Origin: JANYHF01 sp031393505
GTDB lineage: Bacteria > Pseudomonadota > Alphaproteobacteria > Rhizobiales > Hyphomicrobiaceae
Assembly: GCA_031393505.1 (NCBI GenBank)
Contig: JANMVX010000163.1
Coordinates: 1-5,161, forward strand
Direction of reading: 5' to 3'
Length of the DNA stretch: 5,161 bases
The notes under the pieces were generated by a model. It was not told the origin of the DNA. It ran no database searches and worked only from the letters and a program-made list of their open reading frames with translations. The position numbers and the translations under genes were made by a program. Below are positions 1-5,160 of the stretch, one piece after another (positions within the stretch are counted from its first letter, which is position 1; each line of letters begins with the position of its first letter).

Positions 1-145
1 CGACTTCATGACCGCCGACTCGGCCGAGCTGCCGTACGCGCTGCTGAAGAAGGTGTCGAGCCGCATCATCAACGAGGTGCGCGGCATCAACCGCGTGACC
101 TACGACGTGAGCAGCAAACCGCCGGCAACGATCGAGTGGGAGTGA
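1..145 (+). CDS. guaA: GMP synthase (glutamine-hydrolysing), C-terminal 47 residues, partial
   Basis: This is the end of GuaA, the cytoplasmic enzyme that aminates XMP to GMP in the last step of guanine nucleotide synthesis. The reading frame starts at base 2 (the gene runs off the left edge) and ends with TGA at 143-145. The peptide opens DFMTADSAELPY, contains SSRIINEVRGINRVTYDVS, and closes with KPPATIEWE, the near-invariant terminus of bacterial GuaA dimerisation domains. The tail style (RIINEVRGINRVTYDVSSKPP) suits Betaproteobacteria, especially Burkholderiales. The 3' end of guaA is an established integration site for tyrosine-recombinase islands, which matters because everything downstream looks accessory. 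No integrase follows directly. The identification is very secure, although the catalytic domains lie outside the window. Confidence 0.96.
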   Translation, partial: DFMTADSAELPYALLKKVSSRIINEVRGINRVTYDVSSKPPATIEWE

Positions 146-274
146 CTTGGCAGCCGGTCGGCGGTTGTCGGGGACGGTCACATTGCGCCAGACCGATTGA
201 CAGCGATTGCATCTACAAACGCCCGGATGCGTATTTTACGAAGAACGTCCGGCGCGGCGCTGGAAACGGCGCGT
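146..274. other. Gene-free gap between guaA and the converging PEP-CTERM gene
   Basis: These 129 bases separate the guaA stop from the stop of the opposing gene. Two transcription units converge here, so terminators would be expected, but I see no strong GC hairpin followed by a T run on either strand. I also see no second copy of the guaA 3' end that would mark an island attachment repeat. Short frames in this stretch have no ribosome binding site or recognisable content. Confidence 0.6.
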
Positions 275-1112
275 CTACGGGCGGCCGCAGCTGTCACTCG
301 ACGGCTGGGTCGGCCTGTAGGCCCGACTATGAGTTCGTACCTGGGCTCGTCTATGCGCGCCGAACCAACCGATAAGGCCAAGCCCCGCGAACATTAGCGC
401 CGCAGTGCCGGGCTCGGGCACTGATACGGCGAAGATGTTGTCAATGCCCCAATCCTGCCCGCCCTGCGCCTGGAAATCCATGAAGCTAATGTCGGAAAAG
501 TCGAATTTTGTCACGCCAGGAGGAACCCCCCTGAATCGCATCGGCGAACATGAAGTCCCAGTCGAACGGTACGGCACTTCCCGGCACGTTGTAGCCAATC
601 TGCAGGTAGGGGCTAACGCCGTTATACATCGTGAGATTAAAGTTGATCTGATTGAACGGGCTGTTGTTGTGTGTGAAGTGGATCCGTATCCGGTCTTCGT
701 TAGATAGGTCAAGCGCCAACGGTGCATCCCCATTCGGGGTCTTGCCATAGATAAGGTTTATGCGGTGCGAGATGCCAGGGCCGCTTTGAACTTCAAACGC
801 ACCTGCCGGCGTCACCGCCACGGTTGTTGGTCGGGCTTCGCCGATGCTGTCGAAAGTCTCGACGGCCACTGCGCGTGAACCACCGACCATGCTGCCACTT
901 TGGAAACCGACCCACGGCAAGTTGCCGGCGACGCCGAGCGTCTCCGTGAAAACGCCGGTTGAGAAATCGTCAATCGCGACATCTGCCAGGGCAGGCGTGT
1001 GCGCTAGGGCGAGCAATAGAGTCGGCAGCACGAGCCACCAGCGGGCAGAGTCGGCATGAGGGCGTACGATGATCGAGGCGAAACGGTAGTCGGGTGCTTT
1101 GAGGACGGTCAT
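275..1112 (-). pseudogene. PEP-CTERM sorting domain protein, split by a single-base frameshift
   Basis: A secreted protein of the PEP-CTERM class. In this class an exosortase recognises a C-terminal Pro-Glu-Pro motif, a membrane helix and a basic cluster, usually during export of exopolysaccharide-linked surface proteins. The chosen ATG (1110-1112) follows AGGAG at 1119-1123 with a 6-base spacer. The longer frame back to 1175 has no such site. Residues 1-43 form a signal peptide: a long n-region, a core WWLVLPTLLLALA, and a cut after TPALA. The middle is a beta-rich, low-lysine domain with no named family that I recognise. The tail reads VSVPEPGTAALMFAGLGLIGWFGAHRRA. The first frame stops at 486. 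Dropping one base from the C6 run at 526-531 joins it to the second frame as AIQGVPPGVTKFDF, giving about 278 residues. The break could be a sequencing error, a true mutation or slippage. About 20 residues follow the usual HRRA end, which is longer than normal. Confidence 0.87.
526..531. other. C6 (G6 on coding strand) homopolymer at the PEP-CTERM frameshift
   Basis: Six consecutive C on the plus strand. On the coding strand the six G are read CAG GGG GGT TCC (Q G G S), leading to an early stop at 486. With five G the frame reads Q G V P P G V T K and runs into the PEP-CTERM tail. A single extra base here therefore fully explains the split. The shift site is inferred from frame continuity, without an alignment. 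Confidence 0.75.
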
Positions 1113-1118
1113 CAAAAA

Positions 1119-1123
1119 CTCCT
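1119..1123 (-). promoter_or_regulatory. Ribosome binding site of the PEP-CTERM gene
   Basis: The minus strand reads AGGAG, six bases before ATG at 1112. It decides the start in favour of MTVLKAP over the upstream ATG at 1175, and it places the signal peptide at the true N-terminus. Confidence 0.7.
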
Positions 1124-1199
1124 GTTGACAGATCGGGATCGTCGGTGGTCGCCGCCAACACGGCGTTCCGATCATGTCAAGCTTATTGAGCCAGGACGC

Positions 1200-1219
1200 G
1201 AAAGCGTTTATGTGCTTTC
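1200..1219. repeat. Short inverted repeat GAAAGC-N8-GCTTTC
   Basis: A perfect 6-bp inverted repeat with an 8-base AT-rich spacer (GTTTATGT). It lies about 90-110 bases upstream of the PEP-CTERM start. The size and symmetry would suit a dimeric regulator operator, but a repeat of this length can occur by chance and no promoter is firmly placed beside it. Confidence 0.25.
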
Positions 1220-1351
1220 CCTAAAACTGTGGACGAGATGTCCCGCCGTCTCGAACAGCGAAGTACTGCATCCTCGTATCGGCCAAGCCAAGTTGGTCCA
1301 AATGTCGCAAGCCGTCGGGGTGGACGCTGTCTTGAGACTCGATTGGGTCGT

Positions 1352-2401
1352 TCAAACGGCAGTCCCCGATTTGGGCTGTGACGCGGCGGCTGCGTTCGCT
1401 TTGGCTGCGACCTCGGTGCATGCGTCCATGAGTTGATCGAAGGGGAGCGCGTCCCCCACCATCACTTCATCCGCAAGCATGTTGGCGTAGTCGGTCGCGA
1501 GTGCGTCCCGCGCAGCGCCTTCGGGCACGATCTGAAGCTTCCCGGCAGCGGCCGGGAAGTAGTCGACGACCCCGCCTTTCGTGTCCTTCTCGATGAAGAA
1601 GTACGACTTGTGCTCCGCCACGACTTTCGCGACTGCACGGTCATCGATGGCGGCAGCAAAGTGCGAGCTTCGTCCTATCGCCGCCAGGTCGTGCCAATGG
1701 CGCGCATAACGTTCGCTGCGTATGCGTCCCTGGACACAGTAGACGTGTGCTGCTGTGGCCTTTTCCCAGAACGTTCGGGCCACACTCATGACCAACGGGG
1801 AGGCCGTCGGGAACGTGACACCCTCAACATGTCCGTCCATGTCGCAAGTCACGGGGAGCACCTGATGCGGTTCGCCCGTCGCACGGCCGCCGAATTCCAG
1901 CGTGACCACCGGCGACACATAGCCGGTTCCATGCTTGATCGCAGGGTAGTGCAGCATCAGCTTGTCGCGCTCGACGCCACCGATTTCCAGCTTCGCCTGC
2001 AACTGATCTCGAGCCAACGCGGCCTCAAGAACAGGACGCACCTCCGCATCGATCCAACCCGGCAGACGGTCGCGCACGGCCTTCGTCCATTTGCTGGCCT
2101 GACTCCGATTGGCCGGCAACGAACTCTCGCTTCCGACCAGGTCTGCGATCAGTTTGCGGATGTCGTATGTGAGGTCGACGTCCTCGGAAAACCGATCAAT
2201 GATCTTGTAGGCCTTGGACAGTGAGGTGCCGCCCTTGAACGTCAGGTCGGCGGCCAGCGCGGAGTAGAACAGCGCGCCCAAGGTCCAGACGACCCACACG
2301 TCCTTCTCCAGCAGGTGGGTGGGGCGAGCAGTCTGCGCGCGCGCCTGTTCCAGGACCTCGCGTTGGTCGTCTGTGTTGAGGGCGAAGAAGTGTTCAGCCA
2401 C
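1352..2401 (-). CDS. abiEii: AbiEii/AbiGii-family nucleotidyltransferase toxin
   Basis: Toxin half of an AbiE-type system (type IV toxin-antitoxin). The family is a minimal nucleotidyltransferase of the DNA polymerase beta fold that arrests growth and can abort phage infection. Counting from the GTG at 2401 (349 residues), motifs in order are: LLEKDVWVVW at 30-39; FKGGTSLSKAY at 55-65, the nucleotide-binding GG[ST]S signature; DRFSEDVDLTYD at 69-80, with the metal-binding DVD at 74-76; KLEIGG at 137-142; RTFWEKA at 209-215; and SERYARHWHDL near 229-239. All expected catalytic residues are present and the frame is unbroken. The start is uncertain. GTG at 2401 overlaps the antitoxin stop by a few bases and fits the usual family N-terminus. 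An upstream GTG at 2452 would add 17 residues (366 in total). The gene lies directly downstream of its antitoxin, so translation is probably coupled. The C-terminus is alanine-rich. Confidence 0.92.
   Translation of the reverse strand: MAEHFFALNTDDQREVLEQARAQTARPTHLLEKDVWVVWTLGALFYSALAADLTFKGGTSLSKAYKIIDRFSEDVDLTYDIRKLIADLVGSESSLPANRSQASKWTKAVRDRLPGWIDAEVRPVLEAALARDQLQAKLEIGGVERDKLMLHYPAIKHGTGYVSPVVTLEFGGRATGEPHQVLPVTCDMDGHVEGVTFPTASPLVMSVARTFWEKATAAHVYCVQGRIRSERYARHWHDLAAIGRSSHFAAAIDDRAVAKVVAEHKSYFFIEKDTKGGVVDYFPAAAGKLQIVPEGAARDALATDYANMLADEVMVGDALPFDQLMDACTEVAAKANAAAASQPKSGTAV
1538..1559. repeat. Perfect 9-bp inverted repeat inside the toxin gene
   Basis: CTTCCCGGC, a 4-base loop AGCG, then GCCGGGAAG. 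The element encodes the YFPAAAGKL stretch near the toxin C-terminus. No T run follows on either strand, so it does not read as an intrinsic terminator. It could be a codon-level coincidence in GC-rich sequence or a transcript hairpin. Confidence 0.4.
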
Positions 2402-2990
2402 GAACTGCTTCTTCTCCGATCGCGCGAGCCATCCAGGAGGGAAGCGCGGCACGGCTGGATGCCAGGGCTCGCCACTCTGCGGCGGGCAGCGTCTGGTGCA
2501 GCGTTGCTAGTGACTCCCGGACGTGCGTCGGTCCCATCCAGGCCAAAGCACGCACGGCGGCGCCCGCAGGGCCTGTGCCCAAGGCGAGCATCCAGCGCGG
2601 GGCGTGCCTGACCAGCACCTCTGACCGGCCCAGCTTCAGCTTCTTGGTTCGCCCCGACGTGATGTAGACCTCCCGGATGGGGACCTGCTGCGTCAGCCCC
2701 AGGGCGTTGGCGGCGGCGGCGCCATGCGGCGCCACGGTTTCGCCGTTTCGCGCCGCCATCGACTCAACAACCTTCTCCGGCGCCGGCGCACGTGTCCCGA
2801 ATCGGCTCGACACCGGGGGCACATACGTTCCGCGCGCGACGCGCAGCAGCTTCCCTTCCTTGGTCAGACGGGACATCGCCTGATCCACGGCGGCTCGGCT
2901 TGCCAGGTGCAGGAACTCCTTGGGCGATAGCAAGCCTCCCTCGGCCAGGGACTGGGCATGCAGCAGGATGGATTCGGGCAAGGTCGCCAT
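2394..2990 (-). CDS. AbiEi-like antitoxin / transcriptional regulator (DUF6088-type)
   Basis: Antitoxin half of the AbiE-type pair. Such proteins neutralise the AbiEii toxin and repress their own operon through an N-terminal winged helix. From the ATG at 2990 the protein has 198 residues. Residues 5-57 look like the winged-helix region (LSPKEFLHLASRAAVDQAMSRL, then GKLLRVARGTYVPP, the conserved wing of the family). Residues 70-135 form the typical second domain, with VAPHGAAAANALGLTQQVP and then EVYITSGRTKKLKLGR. An alternative ATG at 3032 would add 14 residues (MSETVLRFSLTKVL), but AAGGT lies just before the 2990 start, and the shorter form matches the family opening. The stop overlaps the toxin start, typical of an antitoxin-first operon. 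No frame damage is seen. The family match is firm, whereas the antitoxin role is inferred from the partner. Confidence 0.88.
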   Translation of the reverse strand: MATLPESILLHAQSLAEGGLLSPKEFLHLASRAAVDQAMSRLTKEGKLLRVARGTYVPPVSSRFGTRAPAPEKVVESMAARNGETVAPHGAAAANALGLTQQVPIREVYITSGRTKKLKLGRSEVLVRHAPRWMLALGTGPAGAAVRALAWMGPTHVRESLATLHQTLPAAEWRALASSRAALPSWMARAIGEEAVRG

Positions 2991-2994
2991 AAGT

Positions 2995-2999
2995 ACCTT
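2995..2999 (-). promoter_or_regulatory. Ribosome binding site of the AbiE antitoxin gene
   Basis: The minus strand reads AAGGT, four bases before ATG at 2990. The spacing is somewhat short. No comparable site is seen at a good distance from the alternative ATG at 3032, so it supports the 198-residue form. Confidence 0.5.
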
Positions 3000-3010
3000 A
3001 GTGAGTGAGA

Positions 3011-3019
3011 ATCGTAGCA
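3011..3019 (-). promoter_or_regulatory. Possible extended -10 promoter element of the AbiE operon
   Basis: The minus strand reads TGCTACGAT, an extended -10 match (TGn plus TACGAT). It lies about 20 bases upstream of the antitoxin ATG. The -35 region at 16-18 bases spacing is poor (around CAGCCG), so this would depend on the extended -10. Just downstream is a CTCACTCACT direct repeat that could take part in autoregulation. This is a weak, position-based call. Confidence 0.3.
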
Positions 3020-3075
3020 CTGTTTCTGACATTCGGCTGCCAAGGAAGTTCCGGCACTGCGACGCCTGTTTGTAG

Positions 3076-4011
3076 CCCGAGTTCTTCCGCCAAGTCGATT
3101 CGCATCCGGTCGCCGATGAGCAGTGCCACTTTCGCCGTCAACTGACGACCAAGGTCGCGTTGCGGCAAGTGGCGCACGCACAAGGTGAAATGCTCCAGCG
3201 CCTGGTCGGCGTACTCGATGAACATGTCGACCTGCCGAACTACCAGATCGCCGAGGCGGGTCCCGAAACGCCGGAGACGATCAAGCGCGCGGGCGAGACG
3301 TTTTGATCGCAGTTCGGCCTTGGCTTGGGGCCGCTCAGCAACGTCACGCGCATCGCAGCGAACGCTGGGGCCGTGATGATGAAAGTGCGAGGACTCGCGC
3401 CTGAGATCGATGCCGTCTCGTTGGCAACGAAGCGTCCCGTGATTGCACTCAATGGCGATGGCTGATCGGCGTGTCGAGAGCGTTTTGGGGTGGCCCACGA
3501 ACTGGGGCACTTTTCACTGCACATCGGGGTGATGACGGGAGACCGATTGACCGAGACACAGGCCCATCGCTTCGCGAGCGCGCTGCTGACCCCCAGAAGC
3601 ACCTTCGCCAACGAATGTCGATTGGCCATTCGGGGCACGCGTCTCAACTGGTCTGGCCTCTCCGAGCTGAAGCTGCGGTGGGGCGTGTCCAAGGCCGCCA
3701 TCATCTTCCGTGGGCGACAGCTCGGCATGTTTTCGGACGAGCAGACGAGGGCTGGCTATGCGGGGCTCAACCGGCATGGCGAAGCGTTGACAGAGTCTGA
3801 GGATCACCGCATCCCAAACGAAGAGCCGGAAGTCGTCGCCGAGAGTCTGAAGGTCATGAGAGAACACTTCGGCGTGCCGCAAGCAGCTGTGGCACGTGAG
3901 ATGCGCGTGCAGCCAGCCCTGCTGCAAACCTTGCTGACATTTCGTGAGGAAGAGAGCGCCGCCAATGTTCTGAATCTGGTGAGCGGCAACAAGGTGGACC
4001 GAGCAGCATGA
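3076..4011 (+). pseudogene. ImmA/IrrE-family zinc metallopeptidase regulator, N-terminally truncated, with two in-frame TGA codons
   Basis: ImmA/IrrE proteases are usually joined to an N-terminal XRE DNA-binding domain and cleave repressors, for example in mobile elements. One frame carries the family pattern throughout. It starts at PEFFRQ (3076), where family similarity begins, then VALRQVAHAQGEMLQRL, DEHVDLPNYQ, FGLGLGPLSNVTRIAANAGAV, and RPVIALNGDG. Next comes the zinc motif AHELGH at about 3493-3510, then ETQAHRFASALLTP with the third-ligand Glu, and the LKLRWGVSKAA segment. TGA at 3304-3306 (ETF-stop-SQFG) and at 3463-3465 (GDG-stop-SACRERFG) interrupt it. Both fit a CGA (Arg) to TGA change. 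TAG at 3073 precedes PEFF, and the expected DNA-binding domain is missing, replaced by the AbiE promoter region. An uninterrupted 173-residue piece from GTG 3490 to 4011 survives, with GAGAG nine bases upstream, but it starts at the active site and is unlikely to fold alone. Identity is firm from 3310 on and moderate before that. Confidence 0.82.
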
Positions 4012-4119
4012 CCTGCTCGTCGCAGGGCTGAGCGAGATTTTCGATGTTGTCAGTCGGTGATCATTGCTAAGCCGGCAGCGATGGTTTGAACCACGACATC
4101 AGAACAAGGAGATCACAAG
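4012..4119. other. Intergenic gap downstream of the ImmA/IrrE pseudogene
   Basis: An ATG overlaps the preceding stop (ATGA at 4008-4011), the arrangement seen where ImmA/IrrE genes are followed by a partner gene. The frame stops after seven codons. I see no remnant of a recognised partner such as a PIN-domain toxin. No terminator hairpin is apparent. The 3' end of the gap carries the ribosome binding site of the next gene. Confidence 0.4.
4106..4111 (+). promoter_or_regulatory. Strong ribosome binding site for the 4120 gene
   Basis: AAGGAG with an 8-base spacer to ATG at 4120, close to ideal. It is the best evidence that the short gene which follows was translated from this start. Confidence 0.65.
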
Positions 4120-4380
4120 ATGACTATCGACGGTAGCCCCCTTGAAGAAGGAGATCGAGTCGATCACAACATATTCGGATTCGGAACCGTCAACGGTGCA
4201 CCTACGGCAACGGTAGGCCCAGACATGAGCCGTCATGGAGCTATCCGGCACGCGGGTTGGAGCATCCTTGTTCGGAGACGCTACCGGCAGTTTGCTGAAC
4301 TGCAGCGCGCTTGGGCGAGCGCCCCTGTCGTAGCGCGGCGACGGGCTTCTGTGGCACCGAATGGGATTGCTGGCCACTGA
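4120..4380 (+). CDS. Small hypothetical protein with a GDRVDH...FGFGTV (SH3/Tudor-like) opening, probably C-terminally frameshifted
   Basis: 86 residues from ATG 4120, which has a near-ideal ribosome binding site. Residues 10-24 read EGDRVDHNIFGFGTV. This is the G-D-x-V-x-H-x-x-F-G-x-G-x-V signature of small SH3/Tudor-like beta-barrel domains, also seen at the end of UvrD-type helicases and in short standalone hypothetical proteins. TATVGPDM and HAGWSILV follow and look like the same kind of small hypothetical protein. From about residue 52 (RRRYRQF) the composition becomes arginine-rich and loses this character. In the +1 frame the next codons read GDATGSLLNCSALGRAPLS up to a TAG at 4331-4333. 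A base loss near 4270-4275 is therefore likely, and the true C-terminus may lie in another frame. Function is unknown. The gene start is fairly sure, the end is not. Confidence 0.5.
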   Translation: MTIDGSPLEEGDRVDHNIFGFGTVNGAPTATVGPDMSRHGAIRHAGWSILVRRRYRQFAELQRAWASAPVVARRRASVAPNGIAGH

Positions 4381-4772
4381 CTTGACGGTATCAGACCCGG
4401 GTGCGCGGGCTGCTTTTGTCGGCGCCACTGTCAAGCTGTGGGCTAAAGCAGGTTGAGCGCAGCCTCGGAGAGGACTGGGTGCAGGCATACCTCCGCCACC
4501 TCGCGACCAAGGCCGTAGAAGGCAATGCTAAACAGCCAAAGCACCAAATCTCCAAGGAAGCTACAGCAGTCGCCAAAGTGTCGCATTCGACAGGGCTTCC
4601 AATCCCCGAAGTGCCGGCGGCTGGAACGCCGCCACCGCCTGCCGCCCCAGTCCCTTCAAGTGCACCACGGCCGGCAGCGCCTGCGGCGCCACGCCTGCTG
4701 TCGTCAAATGCCGCCCCTATACGGAGACCGCCGTGGATGAGAAATCAGACAGCACGGCGCGCAGTCTACTGA
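4361..4772 (+). pseudogene. Unrecognised coding sequence, frameshifted, with a proline/alanine-rich tail
   Basis: Two frames appear to belong together. From ATG 4361 a frame reads MGLLATDLTVSDPGARAAF, then VGATVKLWAKAG, and stops at 4454-4456. Skipping one base near 4448 gives KLWAK-QVERSLGEDWVQAYLRHLATKAVEG, which runs to TGA at 4770-4772. The joined product would have about 137 residues: a helical, charged N-terminal part, then from about 4610 a low-complexity tail rich in Pro and Ala (AAGTPPPPAAPVPSSAPRPAA), likely disordered. The start of the first frame overlaps the end of the 4120 gene, and the same frame is open upstream back to TAG 4331. The whole 4120-4772 block may thus be one decayed gene. 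I do not recognise the family. Without the frameshift, a 123-residue ORF from 4401 is an alternative but has no good ribosome binding site. Confidence 0.38.
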
Positions 4773-4862
4773 TGAGCGCATTCGCAGCACGCCCTATGCA
4801 CCCGACGGCCTTCTTGGCGGCGCCCTCACGCTGCCCCACCAATTTCCGAGAGGATCATCGCG

Positions 4863-5072
4863 ATGGATGCCAACGATCAGCAGCACTGTGAACTCGATCC
4901 GCCGCCAAACAATCATGAAGAGCAGATCGTCATGGCGGCGATGCACCCCGTCACACTGAGAAAGTACTTGATGCCTGCTCCTTCGGTGACACGAGCTTCT
5001 GAGCGCGCTGTAAGTCGAATACCTGAATCCGTGACCAACCACCCGTCCGACCGATTTCAAGTCGCAGTGTGA
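4863..5072 (+). CDS. Small hypothetical ORF, 69 residues
   Basis: ATG at 4863 is preceded by GAGAGG at 4848-4853 with a 9-base spacer, a plausible ribosome binding site. The peptide is hydrophilic (MDANDQQHCELDPPPNNHEE, later VTLRKYLMPAPSVTRAS), with no membrane segment, signal peptide or family motif that I recognise. It overlaps an opposing open frame (4951-5160, minus strand), so at most one is likely real over the shared part. It may be a chance ORF or a remnant of a longer gene. Confidence is low. Confidence 0.22.
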   Translation: MDANDQQHCELDPPPNNHEEQIVMAAMHPVTLRKYLMPAPSVTRASERAVSRIPESVTNHPSDRFQVAV

Positions 5073-5160
5073 TCGTGAGAATGTCCATCCCCACGTCGAT
5101 CTCGCCACCACGCGGCTTGCGCAGGCGTTTTTCGGTGCTCGTGAACGCGCCGATGCGCTC
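4951..5160 (-). CDS. C-terminal part of an unrecognised minus-strand reading frame, open at the right edge
   Basis: This frame enters from the right edge without a stop and ends with TGA at 4951-4953, giving 69 visible residues. It begins ERIGAFTSTEKRLRKPRGGE and continues IDVGMDILTITLRLEIGR, then reads QVFDLQRAQKLVSPKEQ. The first part has balanced, protein-like composition; the last 30 residues look less so. It may be the tail of a gene lying mostly outside the window, possibly with an eroded end. I do not recognise the family. It is an alternative to the 4863-5072 plus-strand ORF. Confidence 0.27.
   Translation of the reverse strand, partial: ERIGAFTSTEKRLRKPRGGEIDVGMDILTITLRLEIGRTGGWSRIQVFDLQRAQKLVSPKEQASSTFSV

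Larger units (their letters stand above)
1113..1351. other. Intergenic region upstream of the PEP-CTERM gene and downstream of the AbiEii toxin
   Basis: These 239 bases hold the 5' region of the PEP-CTERM gene. Both flanking genes run on the minus strand. The minus strand contains one TTGACA-like hexamer (CTTGACATG, near 1175-1183) but no good -10 box at the right distance. A sigma-54 style -24/-12 pair, known for some PEP-CTERM regulons, was looked for and not found. A 6-bp inverted repeat lies at 1200-1219. No clear terminator for the toxin gene is seen. No convincing coding sequence is present. Confidence 0.5.

Noticed and set aside
1130..1350. Sigma-54 promoter upstream of the PEP-CTERM gene
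   Set aside because: TGGCTC...CTTGAC on the minus strand resembles the -24/-12 elements, but the GG-to-GC spacing is wrong by two bases.
1433..2224. Long plus-strand ORF of 263 residues
   Set aside because: It lies antisense within the AbiEii toxin, which has clear catalytic motifs. The peptide is arginine/histidine-rich with no family features, typical of a shadow frame in GC-rich DNA.
3304..3465. TGA recoding (selenocysteine or tryptophan) in the ImmA/IrrE frame
   Set aside because: No selenocysteine-insertion-like hairpin was identified. guaA and the other genes end normally at TGA, and the positions are not catalytic. Nonsense mutation is simpler.
2998..3510. Minus-strand ORF of 170 residues upstream of the AbiE antitoxin
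   Set aside because: It is antisense to the ImmA/IrrE sequence, whose family motifs are clear on the plus strand. No ribosome binding site or recognisable motif supports the minus frame.
3514..3927. Minus-strand ORF of 137 residues
   Set aside because: Antisense to the ImmA/IrrE 3' part, which carries the HELGH-to-C-terminus similarity.
4145..4165. Possible second copy of the guaA 3' attachment sequence (GGAGATCGAGTCGATC)
   Set aside because: Only a short core, GATCGAGT, matches the guaA end, and the flanking bases differ. It is inside a coding start region and not a convincing direct repeat.
4099..4488. Minus-strand ORF of 129 residues
   Set aside because: Covers the well-initiated plus-strand gene at 4120. 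Its composition is shadow-like and its start lacks a ribosome binding site.
4772..4891. 39-residue plus-strand ORF whose ATG overlaps the stop at 4770-4772
   Set aside because: The overlap suggests coupling, but the peptide has no recognisable character and no Shine-Dalgarno site.
4794..5111. Minus-strand ORF of 105 residues
   Set aside because: Rich in Arg, His, Ser and Trp, with no motif. It competes with a better minus frame (4951-5160) and a plus ORF in the same stretch.
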